This document shows positions 20,811-28,059 of a DNA stretch of 64,000 bases, piece after piece (within the stretch, counting starts at the first letter, position 1; the number at the start of each line of letters is the position of its first letter). The translations under genes were made by a program, and so were the position numbers. The notes below the pieces were generated by a model, which saw nothing but the letters and a program-made list of their open reading frames with translations, did no database searches and was not told the origin of the DNA. Source of the DNA: Peribacillus alkalitolerans (GTDB lineage Bacteria; Bacillota; Bacilli; Bacillales; DSM-1321); the NCBI RefSeq assembly GCF_010882125.1, contig NZ_JAAGVZ010000006.1, forward strand, positions 1 to 64,000, given 5' to 3'.

Positions 20811-20843
20811 GCAGTAAAGGGATTGCAGACTTTACTGCTTTTT
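20809..20843 (+). terminator. Terminator of the men operon
   Basis: AGCAGTAAAG and CTTTACTGCT form a perfect stem around a 10-base loop, followed by Ts. It overlaps the menC stop codon. Confidence 0.93.
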
Positions 20844-20881
20844 AAATGGGGAAATTACCTATTACCTTTTGTGCCGCTGAT

Positions 20882-20909
20882 TTGCAATTGAAAAATTTTC
20901 TAATAAAAT
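20882..20909 (+). promoter_or_regulatory. Possible promoter for the 48-residue protein
   Basis: TTGCAA and TAAAAT with a 16-base spacer, about 90 bases before the small gene at 21001. A second TATAAT lies at 20947 without a good -35. Confidence 0.35.
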
Positions 20910-21000
20910 TAGGCATATGATGATATTTTATTTTCATGATTTCAGTTATAATATGATAAAGATAGAAATTTCAGAAAAATCATACTTCAGGTGGTTATAT

Positions 21001-21147
21001 ATGAGAATTCACAAAAAGCCTTATTTAATAGCCGAAATCTTGTTGCTTCGTAAAGTACCATGGTATGTAATAAAGGAAATAACTGCAATTGCAGAAGAAG
21101 AGCTTGAATTTTTGCGCCTGAAATATGGCTTGCAAGAAGAATATTAG
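21001..21147 (+). CDS. Small protein of unknown function (48 residues)
   Basis: A short frame starting ATG with CAGGTGG about 8 bases upstream. The product has a basic start (MRIHKKPY), a hydrophobic middle (IAEILLLRKVPWYVI) and an acidic end (AEEELEFLRLKYGLQEEY). The pattern suggests one amphipathic or helix-turn-helix-like unit. It stands alone after the men terminator. I do not recognise a family. Confidence is moderate because the site, composition and gap position all suit a real gene. Confidence 0.55.
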   Translation: MRIHKKPYLIAEILLLRKVPWYVIKEITAIAEEELEFLRLKYGLQEEY

Positions 21148-21198
21148 GATGGAATTAGGAGGCAAGCAATGTGCATGCCTCTTTAAGCGTTTGAACAA

Positions 21199-21545
21199 TT
21201 ATTCAATTAACCCCAACCCTCTAGCTTTATCTCCAATAATACTATCTATTTCGGATGGCAAATGGTCTAGCGTACCGAACTCATAATTCCAAAGGATAGT
21301 GAACGGATCTACACATATTGGAAAAGTGACTGCATTCATATTTGCAAGCTCTTCTTTAAACATCTGAAATAAGTATTCTTCATTCCTTTATGTGGTTCCC
21401 TTATTTTGATAATTTGATTGCGACATAGTAGGAATTCCCTCGTCTTGTAAACATTTGGAATACAGTATCCGTATAACTACCCCATTGTCTTCATCTAAAA
21501 ATCGCCTGTCAGGTAGTTTTCTAATAAGTATTAGTTTTGTTTTTT
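21199..21545 (-). pseudogene. Frameshifted, truncated remnant of an unknown gene
   Basis: On the minus strand an upstream frame reads KLPDRRFLDEDNGVVIRIL and stops near 21370 after SNYQNKGTT; a second frame starting around NEEYLFQMFKEELANMN continues to WNYEFGTLDHLPSEIDSII and ends at 21199. Read together through one frameshift they make about 110 residues of ordinary protein composition, with no start codon at the 5' end. I do not recognise the family. It looks like a decayed gene. Confidence 0.5.
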
Positions 21546-21560
21546 TATTAGGTCATAGGT

Positions 21561-21600
21561 AAATAAAAAATGAAAAGACACTCAGAATAAGTGTCTTTAG
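21561..21600 (-). terminator. Terminator of the zinc-binding lipoprotein gene
   Basis: On the minus strand AAAGACACT, a 7-base loop and AGTGTCTTT are followed by a T-rich run, 10 bases after the stop. Confidence 0.88.
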
Positions 21601-21610
21601 TAAGCTGTAT

Positions 21611-22582
21611 TCAGTTCAAAGCCTTTTTCAATGTTTCAAGATTATGTTTCATTAAGGAAAAATAATCTTCTTTGTTTTTAACATCATTTTCAGTTAGTAC
21701 AGAAAGATTATGCAAAGTAAGTGGCTTAGCTCCAATTTCTTTTTTGACAATATCGGCAAGCTTCGAGTTAATATTTTGTTCAAAAAGTACATAGTTTATA
21801 TTATTGCTCTTTGCTATTTCAATGATTTCTTTTAATTGTTTTTGGGAAGGCTCGCTTGATGATGACAATCCTGAAATACTAATTTGGTCAAGACCGTACC
21901 GTTTCTCCCAATAGCCGTATGCAGCATGAGAAACAATGAATTTATTCGTTTTCCCATTAGTAGCTGTTTCTTCGAATTGTTGGTTTAATTCCTCTAAATC
22001 TTTTTTTAATAAGTCGTAATTTTTTTCAAAATAGACTTTTTGATCAGGCTTAAGCTTTACCAATTCATTCTTGATAGTTTCAGCCATCCCGATGCTATAG
22101 ATAGGATCTAACCATAGATGAGGATCTACATCGCCGTGGTCATGTTCATCATGATGTTCTTCAGTGCTGTTCTCTTCATGCATATGGTCTTCTGAGGATT
22201 CTTCATCATGATGAGTTTGCTCGATTTCTATTGTTTCACCAACTGCCACTGTTCTTACTTGTTCTTTTTCAAGAATATCTTTTGATTGATCTACAAATCC
22301 TTCTAAGTTATGTCCGATATAGAGGAATAGATTAGATTCAGCCATCTTAATCACATCTTTTTGTGAAGGCTCAAATGTATGCTCATCTGATCCTGGTGGA
22401 TAGACTGAATTTACATCCACATAGTCTCCACCAATTTTTTTTGTGAAATCTTCCAGTGGAAATACGGTAGTATAAACTTTAATTTTATCCTCATTATCGG
22501 ATGAATTATTTGGTTTTTCGGCATTGCAGCCTGTTAAAAACGCTGCTAAAAGAAGGAAAAAAGATAATAGAATTTTTTTCAT
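21611..22582 (-). CDS. Zinc ABC transporter substrate-binding lipoprotein (AdcA/ZnuA type)
   Basis: Captures Zn(II) at the outer face of the membrane for an ABC importer. The 323 residues start with a lipoprotein signal whose lipobox LTGC puts the lipid on Cys19. Zinc-site residues are visible as His68, His155 (DPHLW), His219 (SHAAYGYW) and Glu268. A His/Asp/Glu-rich loop lies at 123-149, typical of zinc rather than manganese receptors. No permease or ATPase gene is adjacent, so it must work with components encoded elsewhere. A probable Zur site precedes it. AAGGAG lies before the ATG. Confidence 0.9.
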   Translation of the reverse strand: MKKILLSFFLLLAAFLTGCNAEKPNNSSDNEDKIKVYTTVFPLEDFTKKIGGDYVDVNSVYPPGSDEHTFEPSQKDVIKMAESNLFLYIGHNLEGFVDQSKDILEKEQVRTVAVGETIEIEQTHHDEESSEDHMHEENSTEEHHDEHDHGDVDPHLWLDPIYSIGMAETIKNELVKLKPDQKVYFEKNYDLLKKDLEELNQQFEETATNGKTNKFIVSHAAYGYWEKRYGLDQISISGLSSSSEPSQKQLKEIIEIAKSNNINYVLFEQNINSKLADIVKKEIGAKPLTLHNLSVLTENDVKNKEDYFSLMKHNLETLKKALN

Positions 22583-22601
22583 AGTATAGTACTCCTTGTT
22601 A

Positions 22602-22624
22602 TTAAACGAAATGATTACGATTTA
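22602..22624 (-). promoter_or_regulatory. Probable Zur box
   Basis: The palindrome ACGAAATGATTACGA follows the 7-1-7 pattern of the Bacillus Zur box (consensus TCGTAATNATTACGA): one half is perfect and the other has two mismatches. It lies about 20-40 bases before the start of the zinc lipoprotein, beside a minus-strand TATACT (about 22631-22636), where a bound repressor would block transcription when zinc is plentiful. Confidence 0.75.
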
Positions 22625-22678
22625 TACTTGAGTATAGTACCTCAAAAAAGGTACCGATGCAAGTGTTTCTAAATTAAT

Positions 22679-22924
22679 TTATCTCATTTCTTTCGATTTT
22701 AGTACTTCACTTTTTTCAGGTACAGGGTCGATCCCACCTGGATGCAATGGATGGCATTTAGCGATTCTCTTAACCGTCAACCATCCACCTTTTAATGGAC
22801 CAAACCGTTTGATTGCTTCTAGACCGTAGTGTGAACAAGTCGGATAAAATCGACACGTTGGTGGTTTCAGGGGAGAAATGACAATTTGGTAAAATCTAAT
22901 GAATCCAATTAATAAATTTTTCAT
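22679..22924 (-). CDS. yidD: Membrane protein insertion efficiency factor YidD
   Basis: An 81-residue member of the YidD family, thought to assist the YidC insertase at the membrane. It has the full signature: an amphipathic N-terminal helix, then [45 protein letters not shown] precedes the ATG. It corresponds by position next to luxS to B. subtilis ytjA. It is a separate unit from the zinc gene downstream. Confidence 0.93.
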   Translation of the reverse strand: MKNLLIGFIRFYQIVISPLKPPTCRFYPTCSHYGLEAIKRFGPLKGGWLTVKRIAKCHPLHPGGIDPVPEKSEVLKSKEMR

Positions 22925-23175
22925 ATAGAAGTTCCTTTAGATTATTGAAGAGTATATATCCAACCCTATGTTACAGTGTGGCCAAAGCATTAGCAATTAT
23001 TTAAGACATAAACAAAGTATATAGTGACTATATATAGAGCCAAGAGTAGGCTATCTTTTTCCATGATTGTGAAGCACTTACAAAAATTTATAGAATAAAA
23101 TGATACTAAGTTGATGAAAAAAATCGGAATTAGGTATATGATAGACCTAGATGTTTTTTAGGAGGAGTGGATATT

Positions 23176-23649
23176 ATGCCATCAGTTGAAAGTTTTGAAT
23201 TAGATCATAATGCTGTAAAAGCTCCATATGTACGTCACTGTGGTGTTCATAAAGTAGGAAGTGACGGCGTTGTTAACAAATTCGACATTCGTTTCTGCCA
23301 GCCAAATAAACAGGCTATGAAGCCTGATTCAATTCATACATTAGAGCACTTGCTTGCATTTAATATTCGAAAGCATTCCGAAAAATACGATCATTTCGAT
23401 ATCATCGACATTTCTCCAATGGGATGCCAAACAGGTTTCTACCTAGTTGTTAGCGGAGAACCTACTGTAACAGAAATCATTGACGTTCTTGAAGATACTT
23501 TAAAGGAGTCTGTTGAAATTACTGACATTCCAGCTGCTAATGAAAAACAGTGTGGGCAAGCGAAACTTCACGATCTTGAAGGCGCTAAGAAGTTAATGAA
23601 ATATTGGTTGCAACATTCTAAAGAAGAGTTACATCAAGTGTTTGCGTAA
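23176..23649 (+). CDS. luxS: S-ribosylhomocysteine lyase (AI-2 synthesis)
   Basis: Splits S-ribosylhomocysteine into homocysteine and the AI-2 precursor DPD, recycling the by-product of SAM-dependent methylation. The 157 residues show the metal site His54, Glu57/His58 in HTLEH and Cys126, plus catalytic Cys84 in PMGC. GGAGG at 23161-23165 is 10 bases before ATG 23176; the in-frame GTG at 23167 is too close to it. Single gene with its own terminator. Confidence 0.98.
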   Translation: MPSVESFELDHNAVKAPYVRHCGVHKVGSDGVVNKFDIRFCQPNKQAMKPDSIHTLEHLLAFNIRKHSEKYDHFDIIDISPMGCQTGFYLVVSGEPTVTEIIDVLEDTLKESVEITDIPAANEKQCGQAKLHDLEGAKKLMKYWLQHSKEELHQVFA

Positions 23650-23666
23650 TTACTATCCAGTAACAA

Positions 23667-23702
23667 TAAAAAGGAGCGGCAATCGGCTGCTCCTTTTTAT
23701 TT
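23667..23702. terminator. Shared terminator of luxS and ytzI
   Basis: AAAAAGGAGCGGC and GCTGCTCCTTTTT form a stem with Ts on one side and As on the other, so it can stop transcription from both directions. It overlaps the end of the minus-strand small gene. Confidence 0.9.
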
Positions 23703-23861
23703 CGTATTTTTTTGTTCATTTTCATCTTCACGTTGTAAATGTGGGTTATCCTTTATAGGATCTACAGTATGTTTGAAATCATATGCCTTTGAAGTGGTTA
23801 AAACACTAAGGATCAGTACGATAAAAATTATTATGATGGCAATTACCAATATATACATCAT
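23697..23861 (-). CDS. ytzI: YtzI-type small membrane protein (54 residues)
   Basis: A short minus-strand frame: MMYILVIAIIIIFIVLIL forms one N-terminal membrane helix, followed by SVLTTSKAYDFKHTVDP and a charged tail ending QKNTK. The TSKAY..KHTVD..DNP pattern is that of the YtzI family. AAAGGA lies 11 bases upstream of the first ATG. It sits between luxS and dps, as in related Bacillus. Function unknown. Confidence 0.78.
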   Translation of the reverse strand: MMYILVIAIIIIFIVLILSVLTTSKAYDFKHTVDPIKDNPHLQREDENEQKNTK

Positions 23862-23946
23862 CAATGAACACGTCCTTTCCTGTCTATTGTATCAGAAACG
23901 TATTTCCTCGTCAGTGACAATAATACCAATGGCAATTTATATCTTG

Positions 23947-23971
23947 GTTTATAACTTGTTTTATGGGGAAA
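23947..23971 (+). promoter_or_regulatory. SigmaB-type promoter for dps
   Basis: GTTTAT and GGGAAA are separated by 13 bases, matching the general-stress sigmaB pattern (GTTTAA-N13-15-GGGTAT). It lies about 35 bases before the dps start. B. subtilis dps is known to depend on sigmaB; use here is inferred. Confidence 0.68.
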
Positions 23972-24005
23972 ATGAACAGTGTAGGAATAGTAAGGAGGAT
24001 ATGAT

Positions 24006-24449
24006 ATGTCTCAGAAGAAAATGGTCGATGTAGCTAATAAGGAAATTGCTAACTTTAATTTACTTTACACAAAATTGCACCATTATCATTGGTTCGTGAA
24101 TGGACCTCATTTTTTCGAGCTTCATAAAAAATTGGAAGAGTTATATGTTGAAATATCGACTTATTACGATGAGGTAGCTGAAAGATTGCTTGCTCTCGGG
24201 GAAAAACCTGCAGCAACCATTAAGCAATATATGGAGTTGACGACTCTAGAAGAAGCAACGGGAAGAGAATCGACTGAAAAAATGGTTGAAACGATTATTA
24301 GCGATTTTAATACAGTTGTGAAAGAACTGAAAGAAGGAATTGAATTCGCTGAAGAAGCTGGAGATCATGCCACTGCAGACATGTTTGGCGAAATGCAGAC
24401 AAGCCTGGAGAAGCATAATTGGATGCTAAAGGCATACTTGGGTAAATAA
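24006..24449 (+). CDS. dps: Dps-family DNA-binding ferritin-like protein
   Basis: A 147-residue mini-ferritin that stores iron and protects DNA in stress. The ferroxidase signature is present: the N-terminal KLHHYHWFVNGPHFFELHKKLEELY segment supplies the His and Asp/Glu ligands, followed by YDEVAERLLALGEKP. A strong AAGGAGGA site lies 6 bases before the ATG. Expressed alone from a probable sigmaB promoter. Confidence 0.95.
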   Translation: MSQKKMVDVANKEIANFNLLYTKLHHYHWFVNGPHFFELHKKLEELYVEISTYYDEVAERLLALGEKPAATIKQYMELTTLEEATGRESTEKMVETIISDFNTVVKELKEGIEFAEEAGDHATADMFGEMQTSLEKHNWMLKAYLGK

Positions 24450-24511
24450 TATTGAATCTTTGTTAGTGCCTTCCGATATTAATGGGGAGGCTCTTGTTTT
24501 TTACTCAGTTA

Positions 24512-24628
24512 AATCAGTATCTAGCTCCAACGCACAGGACGTGCTAGTGCAGGTATGACGCGACCTTGGGGTTTTCTTGTCCACCTCTAGGTCATATGGT
24601 ATTAATCGGGCGCTCTACGCATTTCTGA
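24512..24628 (+). repeat. Dispersed repeat, TCTAGCTCCA...GGGCGCTC family, copy 1
   Basis: Starts ATCTAGCTCCAACGC, continues with ACGCACAGGACGTG and ends with CGGGCGCTCTACGC. The same blocks recur at 37034-37126. I recognise the outer blocks from repeats spread through many Bacillus genomes. This copy sits directly upstream of the small gene at 24643. Confidence 0.65.
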
Positions 24629-24642
24629 AAGGAATGTTACTC

Positions 24643-24837
24643 ATGGAAATAAGTTCAATGATGAATCGACAATTAGCGGATTTGAGACACACTTTGAATA
24701 TGAATATCCTTCAAAGTTCTCTCACTACCCAAGTTGCACAAGCTGCAGTGATGCTAAATGATTTTCAACAGTCTCAACACAGTACAGTTCACGCTCCTCA
24801 CCCTGTGGCGGGTGGGAAAATTGATGTGAAAGCATGA
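24643..24837 (+). CDS. YjfB-like small protein (putative motility protein family)
   Basis: A 64-residue protein: an N-terminal helix MEISSMMNRQLADLRHTLN, then SSLTTQVAQAAVMLNDFQQ and a His/Pro-rich tail. Length and the spacing of its helices resemble the YjfB family, whose role is not established. AAAGGA lies 9 bases before ATG 24643. The in-frame upstream sequence belongs to a dispersed repeat and is not part of the gene. A terminator follows directly. Confidence 0.6.
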   Translation: MEISSMMNRQLADLRHTLNMNILQSSLTTQVAQAAVMLNDFQQSQHSTVHAPHPVAGGKIDVKA

Positions 24838-24878
24838 AATAAACCGTAGCCTTCCGAATGATGGCTACGGTTTATTTT
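24838..24878 (+). terminator. Terminator of the YjfB-like gene
   Basis: AATAAACCGTAGCC and GGCTACGGTTTATT form a perfect 14-base stem with an 11-base loop, followed by TT. Confidence 0.9.
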
Positions 24879-24967
24879 AAACCCTGATTTCTTATATCGC
24901 ATAGAAATAACCAAAAGGTTGCAAGTAGAGATAGATAGTACTTGAGTGCAACTAAACAAGCGCCTAC

Positions 24968-24995
24968 GCTAAGGTTTGGAGCTACCAAAGCCTTC
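24968..24995 (+). repeat. Short dispersed hairpin repeat, copy A
   Basis: GCTAAGGTTTGGAGCTACCA and the following AAGCCTTC match a block at 48930 at most positions and contain the palindrome TTTGGAGCTACCAAA. A related sequence is at 42904. Confidence 0.55.
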
Positions 24996-25024
24996 AATTT
25001 TTTGTACAATTTAATTCTAATTTT

Positions 25025-25285
25025 CTAATGAAAATTCCTTTGTACGTTATAAGGGTAATGCTTTGAATGTGTCATATCCTCTTTTGCAAATTTGCCTTTT
25101 AAAGTTTCAATTAAATAAAGCCCCATCAAATCCTTTATTTCCTGTTCATCTAGCTCTTTAATCATGGCTATAATTTCATTTCGATCTAATTGTTCTAATA
25201 CCGCAAAAGCAAGGATATCGATGTCCTCTTCATCCCCGGTTAATTTTGTCCGATACATCTCGAATAATTCGTCAATCAATTTCAC
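25025..25285 (-). CDS. Conserved acidic small protein, DUF6154-like
   Basis: An 86-residue cytosolic protein beginning VKLIDELFEMYRTKLTGDEEDIDILAF, rich in Asp and Glu, helical throughout, with a basic tail. The sequence resembles a Bacillus-specific family of unknown function (DUF6154); the family assignment is from memory. I start it at GTG 25285, which has AGGTG 6 bases and AAGGAG 12 bases upstream; an in-frame ATG seven codons earlier coincides with that ribosome site. Confidence 0.68.
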   Translation of the reverse strand: MKLIDELFEMYRTKLTGDEEDIDILAFAVLEQLDRNEIIAMIKELDEQEIKDLMGLYLIETLKGKFAKEDMTHSKHYPYNVQRNFH

Positions 25286-25545
25286 ATTATTCACCTGCTC
25301 CTTCATGTAATTGGGTCAGCATATGTAATGGGGTATGGCCGATGTTGTTGGTATAAATCAAAAAATATTAGATGATAACGGTATGTATAATCATGTCTAT
25401 TTTGTTATACCCTACTATCATTTTTTTAATCTATATTCTTTAAATTGACTGAAAATTCTTTACATTTTATTTGCAACATAAAAATGAATGATTGTGTAAC
25501 ATCTTTGAGAAAATAAGGGAAATAGAAAGGAAGGGAAGATGAACC

Positions 25546-25863
25546 TTGAATCATGGAAAGAGAACGTATTATATTGGGGTTGGAGATGGTCTGATTACTC
25601 AGGATCCAGAAAGCAGCCCATGGAATTTTAAAATTGAAGCGTCAGATGATGAAATTACACAGTTGCGTGAGTACTTTGACAAAAATTATGCGAATGAACA
25701 GGAGAATTTTTATCGTGCCCATGTTCCATATATTCAATATCACTTTGACCGTGAAAATGATGCATATGATAAAACACTTCACAAAGTGTACGAGATGATT
25801 CACAGACTTGGTGATGATACAGCAAAAAAACATATTGAAAGCATGGGAATTTTAAAGAATTGA
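25546..25863 (+). CDS. Conserved Bacillaceae protein of unknown function
   Basis: A 105-residue protein starting with TTG, with AAGGAAGGGAAG about 7 bases upstream. It opens with a beta-rich part (KRTYYIGVGDGLI...WNFKIEA) and continues with helices (DDEITQLREYFDKNYANE, HKVYEMIHRLGDDTAKKHIESMGIL). Residues ENFYRAHVPYIQYHFD look conserved. I recall similar proteins in other Bacillus genomes but no function. It lies 43 bases upstream of ytkD, so the two may share a transcript. Confidence 0.7.
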   Translation: MNHGKRTYYIGVGDGLITQDPESSPWNFKIEASDDEITQLREYFDKNYANEQENFYRAHVPYIQYHFDRENDAYDKTLHKVYEMIHRLGDDTAKKHIESMGILKN

Positions 25864-25906
25864 TTTGTTTGGCCATCATGGTATGATGACTATGGGAGGG
25901 GAAGAA

Positions 25907-26377
25907 ATGGTACATACATTCCTCGATAAAAAAGGATTCACAGTCACATTTACCACTGATGGTCAATATTTTAATGAACCTTCCATGCATGTTTTAGTCA
26001 TTTGTAAATGGAAGGGGAAATGGCTTCTAACCAGGCACAAGGAAAGAGGGCTTGAATTTCCTGGTGGGAAGTTGGAAAAGGGTGAAACACTACAACAAGC
26101 AGCGATTAGAGAAGTTAGAGAAGAAACCGGTGCTGAGATAGAAAAACTCACTTATATAGGGAATTATAAAGTAGATTCAGACCAAGGCAGCTTCGTAAAG
26201 ACTGTATATTTTGCTACATTAAGTTATATCTACCCTTTGGAGCAATTTCTTGAAACGGACGGTTATTTTTTATTAGATGAGCTGCCAGAGACTTTTCATG
26301 ACGACCAATTCAGTTTTATCATGAAAGACCAAGTTATCCTACAAAGTCTCAAGATAGTTCAACAATTAACCCTCTAA
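25907..26377 (+). CDS. ytkD: Nudix hydrolase YtkD (nucleoside triphosphatase)
   Basis: A 156-residue Nudix enzyme. The box G-x5-E-x7-REVREETGA lies at 54-76 (GKLEKGE ... REVREETGA), with the catalytic glutamates in place. B. subtilis YtkD removes pyrophosphate from oxidised and normal (d)GTP and helps avoid mutation and aid spore outgrowth; the same role is inferred. GGGAGGGG about 6 bases before ATG 25907 fixes the start; the TTG 14 codons upstream has no site. Confidence 0.9.
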   Translation: MVHTFLDKKGFTVTFTTDGQYFNEPSMHVLVICKWKGKWLLTRHKERGLEFPGGKLEKGETLQQAAIREVREETGAEIEKLTYIGNYKVDSDQGSFVKTVYFATLSYIYPLEQFLETDGYFLLDELPETFHDDQFSFIMKDQVILQSLKIVQQLTL

Positions 26378-26386
26378 CGAATATAA

Positions 26387-26452
26387 GACCGATTTTTACT
26401 TGCAGAAATCCTTTATTAAAAGATTTCAGGCTGGTATCAATCGGTCTTTTAC
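26387..26452 (+). terminator. Long terminator hairpin after ytkD
   Basis: AAGACCGATT and AATCGGTCTT form the outer stem, with an inner GAAATC / GATTTC stem, followed by TT. The As before it and Ts after it allow use from both strands, so it may also serve ytlD. Confidence 0.75.
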
Positions 26453-26478
26453 ATTTGCAGATCATCATTTTCTGGATC

Positions 26479-27285
26479 TTATTCTCTGATTAACTTCTTT
26501 TCGAGCAATTCAACCAGCTGATACATAATGGTTGCACATAACGCTATAAGCAATAAGGATAGTAATACTAAAGTAAAATTGAAGACTTGGAAACCATAAA
26601 TGATCATATACCCTAATCCTTTTGCTGAAACGAGAAACTCTCCGACTATAACTCCTACCCAGGATAATCCGACATTCACTTTCAAGGTTGAAATAATCGT
26701 CGGAAAGGAAGCGGGCAGGATTGCTTCCTTGAAGCATTGCTGACGTGAGGCTCCAAATGTTTGGAGTACCTTTATATAGTTAGGATCTACCTCTTTAAAG
26801 GCTGTATAGACGACAATAGTGGTAATGATGACAGAGATGATGGCTCCCATTGCAATGATGGATGTAAACCCTGTTCCAAGCGCGACAATCAGGATAGGAC
26901 CCAGAGCAACTTTAGGCATTGCGTTCAGTATTACTAGGTACGGATCAAGTACTCTAGATAAAAATGGTGACCACCAGAGAATGGCTGCTAGAACTGTTCC
27001 AAGCAGGGTTCCAAGTATAAACCCAAGCACCGTTTCAAAGACTGTAATCCCTAAATTTGTGAGTAATGTTCCGTCACCAAGCTTTTGTATAAAAAGATTC
27101 CAAACCTTTGTGGGTGAGCTGAATATAAGCGGATTTATGACTTTGAGACGGCTTGAAAACTCCCAACTTACAAAAAACGTGATAAAAATAAGAACTTGAT
27201 AAAAACGAATCCACCTTTTTTCAATAATAAGTGAACGCTTATATGAGTGGTGTAACTCCTTAAGACTTTGTTGTGTACTGTTCAA
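26479..27285 (-). CDS. ytlD: ABC transporter permease YtlD
   Basis: Membrane subunit of a SsuC/TauC-type importer. The 268 residues have about six hydrophobic segments and the EAA-loop region [25 protein letters not shown] that contacts the ATPase. The start is TTG 27285, with AAGGAG 10 bases upstream inside ytlC, giving a 26-base overlap. The longer in-frame extension upstream merely antisense-free overlaps ytlC and is rejected. Third gene of ytlA-C-D; the substrate is not known. Confidence 0.9.
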   Translation of the reverse strand: MNSTQQSLKELHHSYKRSLIIEKRWIRFYQVLIFITFFVSWEFSSRLKVINPLIFSSPTKVWNLFIQKLGDGTLLTNLGITVFETVLGFILGTLLGTVLAAILWWSPFLSRVLDPYLVILNAMPKVALGPILIVALGTGFTSIIAMGAIISVIITTIVVYTAFKEVDPNYIKVLQTFGASRQQCFKEAILPASFPTIISTLKVNVGLSWVGVIVGEFLVSAKGLGYMIIYGFQVFNFTLVLLSLLLIALCATIMYQLVELLEKKLIRE

Positions 27286-28045
27286 GTTTTTCAAACTCCT
27301 TCCATACCTTCTGAAATAGGGAAGGGAATAGTGAATGGTTTCTTGCTTGAAATGGCGATAGGTTTCTAAGGTCATCAGGGATCGTGAAAATTTGATGAAT
27401 TCTTCCAGGGTTGGCAGCAAGAAGTACGACACGATCACTCATGCAAATGGCTTCTCCAATATCATGAGTTACGAGGATTGCGGTTTTTTGAAAATTTTTA
27501 AGTATGGATGAAACTAGGTCTTCAAGTTTCAGTTTTGTTTGATAGTCCAGAGCTGAAAATGGCTCATCCAAAAGAAGAAGCTTAGGATTTGTTGCCAAGG
27601 TTCTAACCAGTGCGACACGCTGCCTCATTCCACCTGATAACTGTTTCGGGAATTGATCTTCTACATTTTGTAATCCGATTTCATGGAGCAGCTGCAGAGT
27701 TTGGATGGTCGTGGATACATCATCTTTTTTTTGTAATTTTAAGCCAAGCAATATATTTTCCTTGATGGTCTTCCATGGAAACAGGTAATCCTGCTGTAGC
27801 ATATAACCTATAGATGAATCTTTAGTTTGCGTCAACGGTTGCCCCGCTAAATAGACTGATCCTATGGTAGGTGATAATAGTCCAGCGATAATGGAAAGCA
27901 ATGTTGTTTTACCGCAGCCACTTGGGCCGAGGAAGGAGATGAACTCCCCTTCCTCAATATCCAAAGAAACATCTCTCAAGGCTGTCGTGGCATTATCTTT
28001 TGTAAAGTAAGTGTGATGAATATGCTGTAACTTGAGGAAGCTCAT
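27260..28045 (-). CDS. ytlC: ABC transporter ATP-binding protein YtlC
   Basis: ATPase of the importer. The 261 residues have Walker [10 protein letters not shown] at 40-48, signature LSGGMRQRV, Walker [13 protein letters not shown] and the switch His in [10 protein letters not shown]. It belongs to the nitrate/sulfonate/taurine group. Start ATG is preceded by AGGGAGG. It lies 14 bases after ytlA and overlaps ytlD. Confidence 0.93.
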   Translation of the reverse strand: MSFLKLQHIHHTYFTKDNATTALRDVSLDIEEGEFISFLGPSGCGKTTLLSIIAGLLSPTIGSVYLAGQPLTQTKDSSIGYMLQQDYLFPWKTIKENILLGLKLQKKDDVSTTIQTLQLLHEIGLQNVEDQFPKQLSGGMRQRVALVRTLATNPKLLLLDEPFSALDYQTKLKLEDLVSSILKNFQKTAILVTHDIGEAICMSDRVVLLAANPGRIHQIFTIPDDLRNLSPFQARNHSLFPSLFQKVWKEFEKLEQYTTKS

Positions 28046-28059
28046 TTGGATGTCCCTCC

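Noticed and set aside
22925..23175. Possible S-box or other riboswitch before luxS
   Set aside because: None of the S-box or T-box conserved blocks is present; only AT-rich sequence with a ribosome site is seen.
23773..24033. 86-codon plus-strand frame upstream of dps
   Set aside because: It is antisense to the YtzI-like gene and overlaps the dps promoter and start; no ribosome site.
26479..27438. Longer form of the ytlD permease beginning at 27438
   Set aside because: The extra 51 codons lie inside ytlC in another frame; a good ribosome site points to TTG 27285, which gives the usual 268 residues.
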